A DNA stretch of 64,000 bases from Sabellastarte sp. h YS-2021 (Eukaryota > Annelida > Polychaeta > Sabellida > Sabellidae): contig OZ024931.1 in assembly GCA_964017235.1 (NCBI GenBank), forward strand, positions 101,016,221 to 101,080,220. Reading direction: 5' to 3'. This document shows, piece after piece, positions 1-12,131 of this stretch (position 1 is the stretch's first letter; each line of letters begins with the position of its first letter). A program made the position numbers and the translations under genes. A model generated the notes under the pieces. The model was not told the DNA's origin, did not search any database, and worked only from the letters and a program-made list of their open reading frames with translations.

Positions 1-751
1 TTCATATCACAAAAACCAAGGTCAGACTTGTCAGCACTCACACTAGTCAATGATTGGGTTCTTTCTACACAAACTAAAATCGACTGGTAAGACACCCAGT
101 GAACCAGGTGAGTTGATCATGCTAATCATTCTTCTGTCCGACAAATACGGGACCTTTTGCTTTAAGTGAAAACAAAATATGTTTGTGACATAGAAACCAT
201 GAAGTTACGAAAATTAATTTATGTGAGTACTGTATATTATCACATATATATTGTAAGAATTATTACTGTAAATAGAGGAATACATTTGGGAGTAAATAAC
301 TAATTAGTTTTGTTTTACCTTACCGATTTAAGTAGCTCACTTATGATGTGTTACTGGACAGAAGAATACCGTATCACTTATAGATGATATATATATGCTG
401 GGTAGGATGTCCAGCAAGTGATTGGGATTGACCACTGAAACCATTGAGAGTGGAGTACTGTCCAAACACTAAACAGGGGGTCAAACATACAACATAAGAA
501 TTAACCATCCATATGTCCACATCAGGGCTTAGTATCAACTAATAAAACAAATTCTGCAAGTAACAGATGAAGTAACATATATTGCCTGAAAACAATCCTC
601 AGATACCTTAATCTATACAAGTAATAGTTCCATGACATTTCTCTATTTATTTGCCCACTTTAGAATCAACAATGTATTATCAGGTATCAGGGTGTCCATG
701 TGCTTAATCTCCAAACTAGTGGATTCTAAGGCACACCACCCAAATCATAAT

Positions 752-1045
752 TCACAATATGTCGTAAAACATAATCAAGTCGTTACCAAGGGGACCAGCA
801 GTGTTCGGTAGGTAGAGAAAGTAGGAAGGGAAGATTTCTGAACAGATAAACTGCAACAGATAAAGTGTAGGAGCAGTTCGAAACTCCAGTGGCAAATCAT
901 TCCAGAGTTTTAGAGCATCATATGTGAAGCACTTATTGAAAAGAAATTCAGATTTATGAACTGAGGAGCTGTAAAAAGGAACACTGAGAAACATCTTTTC
1001 TGGATTTCTACATCTTGTTTTAACAACAGATGTTAGCAAAGACAA
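752..1045 (-). pseudogene. LINE ORF2 3'-end fragment
   Basis: The minus-strand frame of 97 codons holds the motif LWNDLPLEFR preceded by a Phe/Tyr-rich stretch. That Trp-Asn-x-Leu-Pro pattern is typical of the extreme C-terminus of ORF2 in non-LTR retrotransposons of CR1/Jockey/RTE type. No reverse transcriptase, endonuclease or poly(A) tail is visible next to it, so this would be a short dead tail. It lies downstream of the last exon of the minus-strand gene. It could be chance, but the motif is specific enough to mention. Confidence 0.4.
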
Positions 1046-1654
1046 AAACGGTGCAAATTACTTCGGCTTGCTAGTGGTGAGGTTCTTGTACAGGAGTATT
1101 AATAAGGAATTGACAAACTAATAAATAAAATTGCAATGATTCACTCACAGACCATGGGTTTTCAAAATACAGAAGTTCATACTATGCTTTAAGAAAAAAA
1201 TACTGATAAAAACATTTTTGCTTGATGTTTGTACAGGGTCGTACAAACAAAACCAATACAATACACTCAGATACAGACAGGAAATAAGCTTTTGTCATTT
1301 AAAGTGGAACTTTATGTTATATGCCAGCATTGCCTACTTATCCAATAAAAGTTTCAAGTTGTTGGAAATACGGTTGTTTTGTATCAGTTGATATCATTTT
1401 CATTCAGTATGGACAAGGTTTGTTCTACCAGTTGCACCCTTACGATCAGATCTACTTGTATCACCTTGGCTGTGTACTGACCACAAGTAGCCCAAGTTGG
1501 CCCATTCTGTGCAACTCCATTGACCGCACACAGAAAATACTTTGTTGGGAGCTGTTTCACGTGTTTCTGGGTATTGTTTAGATCCCACCAAAGAATATAT
1601 ACAACCTATCCTCATTGGCTCACTACTAACTTCACATTATAATTATTGTTAATC

Positions 1655-2041
1655 CTAAAATGGTGAGACAGAGTTCAATATATCTGTCAAAACATCCAGA
1701 AAGCCCAAGGATGAGCTGTTTTGACTAATTTCTATATGAATTGCACTGAGGTGTCCTGATAGCAGGTCGGCAGAGCTTCTACAAAGCCATTCTATGAGTG
1801 CCACATTGACGTGAGGGAAGAACACATAAATACGGCAGAAAGTTTGATTTGTTGGTTCAGCTATTTCTTTGTTATACACAGTCTGGGTTTGTTTACCCTG
1901 CGTCTTGAAGAGGAATGTGTTTGTATTCTGCCTGTAATTAAACCTAATTCTTGCCAGTTTACCCACGTCCTCAGTGCTACTCATCAGCACATTTCTCTGC
2001 AGAACGTCCCTTTCAATATTTGCACAAGTTTTGTAACCTTT
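1655..2041 (-). CDS. Unidentified 442-aa protein, exon 8 (terminal)
   Basis: This is the proposed last coding exon of the minus-strand gene: 128 codons plus stop TAG. A clear acceptor with a pyrimidine-rich tract (ending TGTTTCACAG on the minus strand) precedes position 2041, and the frame enters in phase 0, exactly as exon 7 leaves it. The peptide mixes charged and hydrophobic blocks; a hydrophobic run around VNVALIEWLC follows a Gln/Asn/Thr-rich stretch. I do not recognise a domain. A possible internal donor (GTGG|GTAAAC, near 1950) could end the exon earlier, in which case the rest of the frame would be intron. Confidence 0.55.
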   Translation of the reverse strand, partial: KGYKTCANIERDVLQRNVLMSSTEDVGKLARIRFNYRQNTNTFLFKTQGKQTQTVYNKEIAEPTNQTFCRIYVFFPHVNVALIEWLCRSSADLLSGHLSAIHIEISQNSSSLGFLDVLTDILNSVSPF

Positions 2042-4876
2042 CTGTGAAACAAGCAATGCTGGTATTTTTCAATTTCCACTGAAAGGTTGCTCTATTTTTT
2101 CTGCACATGTATCAGTCAGTGGTCTAAACATCAGCTCTCTGATGTAATACAGCAGTCACACATGTGGGCTTTCAATAGATCATCATTACTCACTCACAAT
2201 TTAGACAGTTTCACCAAGGTATTGGTGTATATATACACACAGTGAGTGCTTAAATATGATTGCAAATGGCACCGACCTAATTCAGCCTCATTCACATTTC
2301 TGTGATATGGGTTTTCTCTCTTTTTTACGATTAAAGATTGCATGTTGGCATATAATGTAAGGCAATCTCAATCTGAATGTGGTAAGTTTCACAGGATTAT
2401 CAACTGTGAGAAGATTTATCTATTTGTCTTCACATCTCTAACAATAGAATTTGGCAAGAATAAGGCATGGGAAAGGTCAGAGCCGTGAGCAGAGAGCTAG
2501 TACGTGTAAATTAAAAGGCTGGATTTGAGCATTCAACAGTTGTCTGATTTACATATCCACAACAACAAAATTATAAATAGAAGCAAATACCCTGAAGCCC
2601 ATTGTACACTAGCGCGGCGCGATGCGATGCGGTGCGGCTAAATAAAATAGAAATAAAGGAAGTAGTTCAATGCTTATACACATATGCAGCGCGGCAGTTA
2701 GCGGTGCGGCGCGGATTTTTCCATTTAGAAAATTTTCTAATTTTCCGAAAAACGCGCGGCTTTTGCACTGTTTTCCCCCAAGTTTTCATGGATATATTTG
2801 GATTTCCCACATGTTAAATATGGTAGTATATCACAGAACTCTACACACATATATTAATTGGAAACCAAAATGTAAGCACACATGCTCATTGTGAAGGGAT
2901 TAACTACTGGCAGATAGATGACAAAATATAGTGTGTGTCAATATAGACACATAAAAGAGTTTAATTTAATGAAGATTGCAATTAACAGTAATTCTAGAAG
3001 GGACACACTGGCCAAGGCTCTTGTTTCTAGATGGATTAAGTACTTGGTTCATTTGCTAACTTTTTATTGTCACAGGACTTATAAAAGAACGCAATGTGAT
3101 TAGAAGGCCGTATCTCATGTACAACAGTTGAAAATGAACAAGTTCTCTAGTTTGGGCCTGTTTTTAATTCACAATTATATCAGATTTGAAATTACAAGCA
3201 ATTATATCATTCCTGTTCATTTTTATCTTCCACCAGCAGCCGGAGATTATAAAATGCCTTTCACACATGTGTGCATCCATCCATGCGTCCGCCTGTCTGT
3301 GTATTCATCATGTTTTTACATAAACCTTTATATCTCATTCATTTATAAATATATCGTCACCAAATTTACAGGTAATGTTTATGGCTATGAAAACATCTCT
3401 GTTCAAAATTTAAGCCTTATTTTGAGAAACAAACTGGCCGATTGTTTGAAATCATTAGGATGCTCTAAAGTTTGTTCAATAATGTTTGTACCTAGTTTTG
3501 GGTCAGCCATAACATAATAAAATTGTAGAACTGTAGCTCATTGCATACCTGAGCAATAGCTATTTTGAAATGCTCACTGTTGAGCAAATCACTTGTATCT
3601 CCCTTATTAGTGGTCCTAGAACTTTAAAATGTGAAAATAACTGATAAAGAAATCATGTCCTGGGAATAACTTTTAAGAGTGAAATTTGATCTTTGACAAC
3701 CTAGAGGAAATCATGTCCTGAGAATGTTTTGCAAGTGTTAGATTTGATCTTTAAGCCCTGCTTTAAGGTTCAGTTTGGTCATGATGTTGAATAGGTCTTT
3801 ATTTTCCTTATTATTGCTCCTTGGGCTTTGAAGCCTTTTTATCGGACAGACTACCTGCATTTCTCCTTCATATCCGGCAGGACATAAGCACTGCGGCAGT
3901 GGTCTTGGTTTTTCTATATTTCTATAACATTGACTGTGGAACATTCATTTTGTGAACGTTGAACAGGTTTGATTACCCATTTGATAATTTGGTAGACCTG
4001 TGATTTGACATGACTCGGTATGATCCAGTTCCTTGCCACCATATTACATGTTGACATATGTCTAAAACACTGCGTAACTGACGGCATAAGTGTTAGACGG
4101 GTTGTCATTATTGTCTGATTTTACGTAATTTCCTTAAATTATCAAGAACAGCAATACATAAACCCTGGGTAATATGTATCAATGTATATGTATTACATAA
4201 AATGGGATTAGCTACCTGTTTTGTATCATTGTCTAACATTAACTAAACATTAGTGACAGGGGTGTACACATTAGAGGCAGTATGAATGTAACATAAAGCC
4301 ATCTTTAATATTCATGAAAAGTCATTACTCATAGTATTTATAGCTTAATAACAGCCATATTTTGTACAGCTTTAAGAGAAACAAAAATAATCAAACTTCA
4401 TTCCACAAATTAAATAAACCCACCTAAATAGAGTTTAACATATCTAATATGGAAATGGGAAAAGTTGTGGGTCACAGTAAACTTATAATAAACCTAGAAA
4501 ATAAGTTTTGTAAAAAGTCATATTGTTTGCAAGCTACACGGATGGATGTTTGGACAGTTTGGCATGCATCCATGTTCAAACAAGTACTTTCCACAAGGCA
4601 AGATACAACGAAATCACCCCACTCTGAACTGAGTGACTTTTGTGAAAATAAAATAAAATAAACTTTTCTTTATTTGCTATAGCTTGACAACTTTGGTTTT
4701 TACCGTTTTATTCAAGTGTAAATTGCCGATAATGGACATGCTCAACAAGATTGTTAGTAAATATTGAAATCAGTTTAAGAAAATATATTGTTATTTCTCA
4801 ATATTAACCTGTAATGGGTGGAGTTGAGCCTGTAGAACGCTTTCAGTGATGAAGGTACGAATTATAGTCTACCTAC
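2042..4876. other. Intron 7, mostly unique AT-rich DNA
   Basis: Apart from MITE copy 1 I see nothing I can support here. Two short near-identical blocks (AAATCATGTCCTG...AGATTTGATCTTT) at 3650-3760 resemble the 147-bp-repeat family's GATTTGACCTT wording and may be an old trace. Confidence 0.4.
2596..3060. mobile_element. GC-motif MITE, copy 1 (damaged)
   Basis: The left end GCCCATTGTACACTA is followed by a run of GCGGC-type repeats and then a body shared with the element at 31907-32438 (for example AAATAGAAATAAAGGAAGTAG and GATTGCAATTA.CAGTAATTCTA). This copy has an extra GC-rich block at about 2685-2760 with more GCGCGG motifs, and its right inverted end is missing or too diverged to see. 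It lies in the intron between exons 8 and 7. Class unknown; non-autonomous DNA transposon by structure. Confidence 0.5.
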
Positions 4877-4974
4877 CTTTTCATGTTTGGACAGTCTCTT
4901 CATAAACTTGGTCTGTCCCAGTTCGCGTTCACAGATCTCCAGGGATCTGTTCTCCCACTGTCCTTCCAGCACAC
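4877..4974 (-). CDS. Unidentified 442-aa protein, exon 7
   Basis: This 98-nt exon has a consensus acceptor (TGTTTCAG) and donor (AAG|GTAGGT) on the minus strand. Only one of its three frames is open, reading VLEGQWENRSLE then ICERELGQTKFMKRLSKHEK, a charged amphipathic stretch suggestive of a helix. It enters in phase 1 and leaves in phase 0, matching exons 6 and 8. GC content rises clearly above the surrounding intron. It is one of the best-supported exons of the set. Confidence 0.7.
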
Positions 4975-5204
4975 CTGAAACACAGGTACAGGTCGTGTAC
5001 ACTAGCCTGTCAGACACCAGCCAAACATCACATACAGTAGGTGGGTAACCATGGGTCAGATGATACTAGGAAATACAAGTGACGGCAGTCTGTACAGCTA
5101 AATTATACCATTTCAAAGAGTGTCCACAAGCAGTCCAAGTACACTAGTAAGAAGTCAGTTGTGATTGATGTGTGATTGTAGTGTGTGACCGTTGTGTGTT
5201 TTAT

Positions 5205-5300
5205 ATAAACATTTTATAATAAACACTTCATAATAACATATTTAACATTTTATAATAAACACTTCATAATAACATATATAAACATTTTATAATAAACACT
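5205..5300. repeat. AT-rich tandem repeat, about 36 bp x 3
   Basis: Three copies of a unit containing ATTTTATAATAAACACTTCA begin near 5211, 5247 and 5284. The spacing is 36-37 bp. It lies in the intron between exons 7 and 6. Confidence 0.7.
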
Positions 5301-5631
5301 TCACATATGCATGAATGAATTGTTAGGGGACATTAATTCAGCTTTCATAATTTCTACATTGATGCAGACAGTACCTCTGTGAAACTCATAAATATGATAT
5401 TTTATAAGAGATATCTGTTTAGAGGGAGATCAAATCCCCTTTGACCTTGTGGTGTTGTGAGAGACATACTGTACATTATTTTGTATTATCTGTGAATTTT
5501 GGCACTTGTATTAACACTGAGTTGAGACCTATATGAATACTGTCTGCAATGGATGCATGTTCTAGTTCCTTGTACTTTTTGAGAGTTGAACAAGTGATGA
5601 CAGCTGTAGATTTAAAAATGTACAAACTTAC

Positions 5632-5696
5632 AGGTGATCCCCAGTGGAGTGCAAGCCAGCTGCTCCAAACTCCCCATTTCCGGTGTGAGAGTATCC
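5632..5696 (-). CDS. Unidentified 442-aa protein, exon 6
   Basis: This is a 65-nt exon with acceptor AACCTAG and donor ACCT|GTAAGT on the minus strand. Only the frame that reads DTLTPEMGSLEQ..TPLGIT is compatible with exon 7 downstream, because the other phases run into stops there. It enters needing one base and leaves in phase 1. The peptide continues smoothly from exon 5 (…RIL) and into exon 7 (C-VLEGQW). Confidence 0.55.
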
Positions 5697-6775
5697 CTAG
5701 GTTTTTGCACAGAACACACATGTCTTTATGAGAAGGGTAGTATCCGCGTGAGCAGCGCTCTCACCACAACAAATATGTCAGACAACACTGCTCACTTTAT
5801 TGTGTGTGTTGTAGTGAAGGCTTGGAATGCTTTACTACAGAACCATGCAGACCTGACAGTAAGATATGTCTCTCTCCAACTTACTCTCATGTTTTAACAA
5901 ACATAACACCCTTACTTGTTATCAGTGATTTTTATAAGTGGACTGTAATACTGACGCTTGTAATAGAAATCTGTGGCTGCAGCTTTATTTCCCTGCATTA
6001 ACATTGCGAGTGTAACTTCAGCACTAGACTTGTTCCAAGTCTTTGTATTTCTCATTCCAGCAAATCTGACATACATGAAATCATTATGAACCCACTTGAT
6101 GAGTACAAAAGCTTCTGTCTAGAGAAATGCAAACTTTTGTCAGCCCCACATTCTGGTAAAAAAGTCATTCAGTTCTCATATAATACCTTAGACAAAAGGA
6201 CTTGATGAAAGTCTACTTCAGCACACGTCTTCTCAATAGTGAATCAACTACTTGTAAGAACATGCCAAACACAAGCCTCCGTACTAATTTTAACAATATT
6301 CTGATGTTATAATGTTTCTGAAAAAGCTAAATTATGAATGAAATCTTTACCTGAGAAACTGTAAAATTAATGCACACTTAGAATACAATATATTTGGATT
6401 TTAGACAGCATTGCCATTTTCTCAGACAAACTATACCGCCACAGTCCATAAAACTTCACTGCCAGTATTTATGAAGAGATCTGACTCTCCAGTAAATGGT
6501 ATCATTGTATAAGGCCAGTGATCCAGTACTGACGCTGACACTTCCCAGTGAAATACAGTGAATGTAAGCCAAGTGTTACTTTAGTATGCTCTACATTGTC
6601 TCATTTCAAATATCACAATCCTCTGAACAGCAGATGCTTAAATCTATATTTCATTTTACCACAAATATCAGATGAAACATGAAGCATTGCATAAACTGAG
6701 TTTTAGGTGAAGTCAAACAAGGTTGTGGGGAAAAGTGGTAGTTACTGTAACATTTCATTTGCAACAATTTAAGAT

Positions 6776-7044
6776 AAGGTTAATCAGATTTAGATTTATT
6801 TTTTGTTTGTTTGTTTTACATCGCTTTCAACAGCCAGGGTCATATTGTGATGGGTACTTTACTGGTGGAACCATTGCATACTAGTTGGTCAAGATTCTGC
6901 ACTGTAAACCACTGGGCATTGGCAAGTAACTACCAACTTTCCAACATGAAGCGCCCAGGCCAAGATTCAAACTGGCAACGTCAGAGGTTGGAGTCGAGCA
7001 CTCTGACTGCTACACCACCGAGCCCCCAGTAAGGTTAACCAGAT
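6776..7044 (-). mobile_element. tRNA-derived SINE, family A, minus
   Basis: Read on the minus strand, a tRNA-like head (A box like TGGTGTAGCAGTCAGAG, B box AGTTTGAATC) lies near 7015-6960. The body ends in GTTGAAAGCGATGTAAAAC followed by an A-rich AAACAAACAAA tail at about 6800. The 3' region matches the SINE at 8015-8205. The insertion is flanked by near-identical AAGGTTAAYCAGAT copies (6776-6789 and 7031-7044, one mismatch), which I read as the target-site duplication. Confidence 0.75.
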
Positions 7045-7899
7045 GGACAGTCAACTCCTCCAATGTGAAAATATGGGAGACTTCATTAAATAGGTAATAT
7101 TGTTGGTATTTTTATGTCTTGAATATTAATTTGTTTTACTAAAATGCATCAACTGAAATGGGTATGAGTATCCGTCACAAGAGATCAGCAGTCCATGTGA
7201 GACAGGATAGCCCACATGCAGAGAGACCTGACAGAAACTGGACTATTACTTCATTCCTGTAAATCACCATACTGTACTAGTTTGCTGACAGTGTGTTTCT
7301 CATTACAAACTCCACAGTTCAATGATTCACAACTTGTTTTATAGCTATGTATGCTGGCATGAACTATGCAATAAAACACTCCACATAGCAGTGAACCAGT
7401 CAGTGTGATGTTGTTTTGAGGTGAACTTGTCCTGCTTCAAGAGTTTTGTGTTTTATGGGGCCCATATTTTGAGAGATTTTACACAGGAGAAATCCAAATG
7501 CCTAGATTATTTTTAATCAGGGGGCAGACACAATTTACCCGAAAACTTCACCTAACTAGCACCATTTTTAAAGCATCAACAACATACATTACTGTCATTC
7601 CTGTGAACATTTAATAATGATATTTAAACCATATCATTAAGTTATATAGTTTTCTTACAATTAACAAAATATTTTGAGTGGACCACAAATTTTTGAAGGG
7701 AAGTAATTTAAATAGCATCCATCAAATTGCCTTGCTTGTACCATTGACATGATGTTATACAGGTAACTGTGAGTCACTATATGTATTTGGATCAAGTGTA
7801 TTTTTTCTATTCGTTTTTCTTTGTCTCAAGTCTGTGTCCTATTTTACTACATTTCACTGTGTATCAATGGAGACTGTTTCTAAAGTTTAAACCATGTGA

Positions 7900-8500
7900 T
7901 CACAGCTTTCTGTATGTGATTACAAGCCAACACATATGTTTATATCGTGTTATTACAACTTTCTGAAGCCATTAAGCTATTTTCACATTTATGTCATGTT
8001 GTTACACCTTTGGTAACCAAGGGGCCACGGTGGTGCAGTGGTTAACACACTCACCTCCCACCTCTGAGATTGACCGTTCAAACCCCAGACCTTATGTGGG
8101 AAAGGTGGTAGTATGTACTGGTTTCCTCCACCCACAAAACTATCCATCGTGGTATGACCTGTCCAGTGTTGAAAGCGATGTAAAACCCAAAATAAATAAA
8201 TAAAATACACCTTTGGTGAAAACATACTTGTGCATTCATGTCAGGTTATCACAGCTTTATGTCTTGACATACCTGTTTGTAATTTATGTACGGTCTGTAC
8301 AGCTATCTGTATGTCATTACATACCTATCTATACATTTATGTCAGGTTATTACAGCTTTCTATATGTTATTACATACCTGTCTGCACATTTATGTCAGGT
8401 TATTACAGCTTTCTATATGTTATTACATACCTGTTTGCACAATTATGACAGGTTATTACAGCTTTCTATATGTTATTACATACCTGTATCCTCAGATTGT
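7900..8500. repeat. About 53-bp minisatellite array
   Basis: Units of the type TTATGTCAGGTTATTACAGC...TTACATACCTGT recur with 53-bp spacing (GTCAGG-type anchors at 8341, 8394, 8447) and a more diverged unit at 8240. Diverged units also occur left of the SINE (7915-8003). The SINE at 8015-8205 therefore landed inside the array. Short frames read across it are repeats of the same peptide and are not genes. Confidence 0.75.
8003..8217 (+). mobile_element. tRNA-derived SINE, family A, plus
   Basis: The tRNA-like head begins GGGGCCACGGTGGTGCAGTG (A box) with B box GTTCAAACCCC about 40 bases later. The body ends GTTGAAAGCGATGTAAAAC and an AAATAAATAAATAAA tail. Identical 12-bp flanks TACACCTTTGGT at 8003-8014 and 8206-8217 are the target-site duplication. 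The ends and duplication are intact, pointing to a fairly recent insertion relative to its neighbours. Confidence 0.85.
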
Positions 8501-9273
8501 AGTTTTAATGTATCCATTTCAGTAAAAACTGTTTATATTGCGTAGATTAAAGACATTGCAAAGCTTTCTTCACACAAGCTACATTTCCACTCAACTCACA
8601 CACAGATTAGTGGCAGTGTCAGAGTGTCAACACACTGTTCATTTCTACTAATATCTCCGCGACCCTCATAATATTTAAGCACTTTGAAGAGGGAATTATT
8701 TGGAGAGAGATCCATGTAGGTTCAAGCAAATCAATAACTGTTCATATCCTCACTAGATCTGAAGACCCTTTTAGAGGGACTTTGGTTGTTTGTTAAACTT
8801 CTCTTTTAAGAAGTTTGTTTACTCCCCTCAGATTTCCTTCTGTATATTTGCCAGCTAGATTAATACCTATTGCATGATAACCATAGTCTTTGGTCCGATG
8901 CTGGAAAACGTGTAGGTTTTGAACTATAAGAAGACAAAGTAGCATTCTGAGTGAGGATGAATGCTAAGAATGGTATATAGTTAATATATATATAGTTGAG
9001 CCTCTGATGAGACAAACCACAAATATTGTCGAAATACAGTTGTATCAGGCCCATCACAACCTACCAGTGAACTTTCATTGTGACTGCACATATTTATTAT
9101 TGTGTTTTGTAGGTTTTGAACTATGTCATCACTAATGGCTGACATTTAGCAACCTGGCATATTCCAGAGCTTCAATGACAGTGACATTTTCAAATATCAC
9201 ACATTAAAAGAGTCAATGGTTAATAAAACTGAACTGGAAGTATTCTTAAATATGTCAAGAAATCTACCTTCAC

Positions 9274-9349
9274 AATATTCTAATGCTTGAGGAGACCGGT
9301 AGAGGACTGCCGTTGATGCAGGTGGAGAAGGACTGGTCACATTGAGTCT
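9274..9349 (-). CDS. Unidentified 442-aa protein, exon 5
   Basis: The acceptor is TATCACTTTCAG on the minus strand. In the phase delivered by exon 4 it reads TQCDQSFSTCINGSPLPVSS and on to RI. Two donors lie six bases apart: ATT|GTGAAG (exon end 9274) and AAG|GTAGAT (exon end 9268). Only the first avoids an in-frame TGA and gives an unbroken join to exon 6; both keep the phase. A different frame (RLNVTSPSPPAS...) is also open across the longer form, but exon 6 cannot follow it in phase. Confidence 0.5.
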
Positions 9350-9461
9350 CTGAAAGTGATAATGTCCTGGTCACAGTGAGTCATATCAGATCAATAAGTA
9401 GGCCACAGTAGCTCAGAACAGTGATAATGTTCTGATCATATTGAGTCACATACAACATAGT

Positions 9462-9742
9462 ATTGTATTGTGTATTTATACTCAGCGCAATATCTCCATG
9501 TACTACAGGACTCAAAGTAGTATCTGACCCATCCAACTGCACAAGTACAGCCCAATTCTTAAGTTACTGACATTCAAGGATGACGATTTATCAATGTCCT
9601 TGATGTTCTTTAACCTGCCACTAGGGATAGAACCCAATGACAGAGGGCTCATCCGAGCCAGTATGTATCTGGCTGTACATGTGTTTGAACCTACATCCTG
9701 TGTTCCTAGGTGAGTGTGTTACCCACTAGGCAACAGTGGCGG
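9462..9742 (-). mobile_element. tRNA-derived SINE, family B, copy 1
   Basis: On the minus strand a tRNA-like head at the right end (GCCACTGTTGCCTAGTGGGT; A box) is followed by a B-box-like GGTTCAAAC. The body carries TGAGTATAAATACACAATA at the far end. It aligns by eye over its whole length with the copy at 13190-13470, with an internal deletion and substitutions. No clear target duplication. It lies just upstream of exon 5 in the intron. Confidence 0.7.
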
Positions 9743-11085
9743 ATAATTTCACTGAGTTAGTGTATGATATGTACTGTTACAGTTTTATTGATGGCTTCTG
9801 CCATAGTTTTTAGTTTTGTCATATTTCACGACAGGACTCATTATTTGTCTCATAAAATTAACTTTTGAAAATAAGATATAGTACAATGTCTAAAATTTAT
9901 AGGTGTAGAAATGTACCGCCAACATTGTTTATTGCCCCCAGCAAGCTATGGATGTGTAAGGCTGATAATCATTGTACAGACCTATTTCTACAACATATTG
10001 CCCAATATAATTCTGTGATTAGTGTCATTATTATCTTAGATCACATTTGGATACCGTGCAAATATAAACATGATAACCAAAGCTGATATTCAGTATACAT
10101 TGGTTTTAAACAGTGTGTGTGAATTTGTTGATATATATACATCTACATATCCATCTTAACATTTTTATAAGAAAAAGTTAACAAATACTGAAAATAAAGT
10201 AAGCAAAATGAAACAATGACAACCACATTCAGGATAAATTCCAACAAACCACTTTGTTCTGCAAGTTTCCTTAGTGCTATGTTGTTTATGTATGTAACAT
10301 TTATTAAAAAATCAAAATCATTTAAGAGTTTCTTCTGTGAAACCACATCATTTAAAAATAACATTTGAATGATATAAATTCAAATGGAACAGTCGACACA
10401 TGTATTAACTTAAACCTAATCAACCGTGGATTAGATTCAGGACAGAACTGTAGATCACCTCTTAATGTGTACCTCCTCAACACAAATGGCGACAAAGGTT
10501 TGGTACGTGGGACCGAGACACAAATCACAAAAATGGCAGCATGGTAAAAATAATGGTTGCCATTGCAAAAATTCTTATTGGACCATACCAAAACCATGTC
10601 AGATGTAGATCTCTTCAGGGTACACCTTTTAAGCAGATTCAGTGTAAACCCCTCCAAATGTTTCATCTCAAAACCTGAATATTAAAACAAAATGGATATT
10701 GTGGTGAGAGTTTTGTTGGATCATGACCAAAACATAAAGTGACGGAGAGCACACAAAGGGTAAAGTCTGCAATACAATATCCGCAAAACTAAATTTTAAA
10801 AAGTTGTCATGGCAAGGGTTCATTTGAATCATGTCAAAAACCTGATCACTACAAATATCTTTAGGATGCAAAACGACACCGAATTTATAAATACTATCTG
10901 TAAAATGCTGTAAACATTCGAGTAATGGATGAGTAAAAATAAGTGTTTAAAAGTTTTTACATACAGTTTGTAGGATGGGGCTATTTGGTGTTGAGTGGGA
11001 TTGGGCATATCGTAACATTGCTCTGACTGATGTACAAGAGGCCATGTGATGACATGTCCTTACAGACAGTTCTCACACAACTCAC

Positions 11086-11130
11086 CTTTACTCCCCATAA
11101 ATCCCAACTCAGTTCTCATTAACACAAACC
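11086..11130 (-). CDS. Unidentified 442-aa protein, exon 4 (short)
   Basis: This is a 45-nt candidate exon with a strong donor (AAAG|GTGAGT) and a weaker acceptor (TTGGCTCAG) on the minus strand. It enters with two bases and leaves with one, reading FVLMRTELGFMGSK between glycine (joined with exon 3) and glutamate (joined with exon 5). The other two frames contain stops. Omitting it would also keep the phase, so it could be a cassette exon, or a chance find. Confidence 0.4.
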
Positions 11131-12105
11131 CTGAGCCAATGCATTACACCACATGACTGCACAGTCTCTGCTCACAGCCACCAGCCTTAACTCACAGCAT
11201 ACTGTGCAGTGTGCCAGTCGTAACACGGACACCTCAACTGCCCAGTGGTCAGGTGGTTCCAGCAGACAGAATTTTGTCACATAGCCATCACAGACCACTG
11301 GCTAGCTAAATACCCCAGCAAGCGTCCCTTCCAAGATATCCTGAGGTTACTTAGTTTTATCGATCTAGCTACAGCTAAACACAGAATAAGAATGATGAAG
11401 CACTGCCAAAATGTGTGAATTGTCTGACAAGATAAATCACAAGTCTGACATTAAATCCACTAACACTGAGAAGTGAATTCTGAAAGGTCCTGTTTTAATG
11501 AGAAGTTGAAAGTATTTGCCTTGGTAGTAAGTGGGGTGGTATTAGATCAGCTGTGTCTGAAATGTTCTGACTTTCTGGTGACAAGCGACTGGATGCCTGG
11601 ATCTTGTGTATACTTCATCGAAAGGAAAATGTCAGACCCCCCCCCCCCAAAAAAAAAAAAGGTAGGGTGTGGGGAGAAACATGTAGCATTCAATAATACA
11701 TGCATATTTTTTTTTGTTTTCAAATTCTTGGTTATGTAAGACAGAGAAATGGCTCATTGGGATTGATCAGATTGTAGATGCTTCACAAACAGAGATATAT
11801 ATACACACAATACATCTACCAAAGATCAGAGAAAATAAGATCAAGTGTAAACGGGTTTTTGTTACACTTGAGCTGATCTTACGTTTCACTCATCTGCTTC
11901 CAGGTTTCACAGCATTAATACATGAAAGCTGTGGCCAGTGAATCAGTAGTAGGTGAGAACTCAATACAGGAATAAATAGACTGTAGTATGTGAGAACATA
12001 TACACTAATAAATAAAACGCAGTTTGCACAGAATTGTCCATACAGAATGAAAAAAGTCAGCAACAATGAACCCACTGACCACCCATCAAGTTCTCAGAAC
12101 ATTGG

Positions 12106-12131
12106 CGGGGGGGGGGGGGGGGGGGGGGGGA
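12106..12131. repeat. Poly(G) tract
   Basis: An uninterrupted run of about 26 G lies just left of a Harbinger element. Similar runs occur near 19576 and 58826. Such tracts are prone to length error in assembly. Confidence 0.9.

Noticed and set aside
1321..1581. 86-codon plus-strand frame
   Set aside because: No splice or start context, and an overlapping minus frame of equal quality; composition as in surrounding non-coding DNA.
3128..3517. 129-codon plus-strand frame in intron 7
   Set aside because: AT-rich with Ile/Tyr/Phe bias as expected by chance; no motif and no splice sites.
8213..8545. 110-codon frame with repeated YSFLYVITYL-type peptide
   Set aside because: This is the 53-bp minisatellite read through in three frames; no splice sites or start context.
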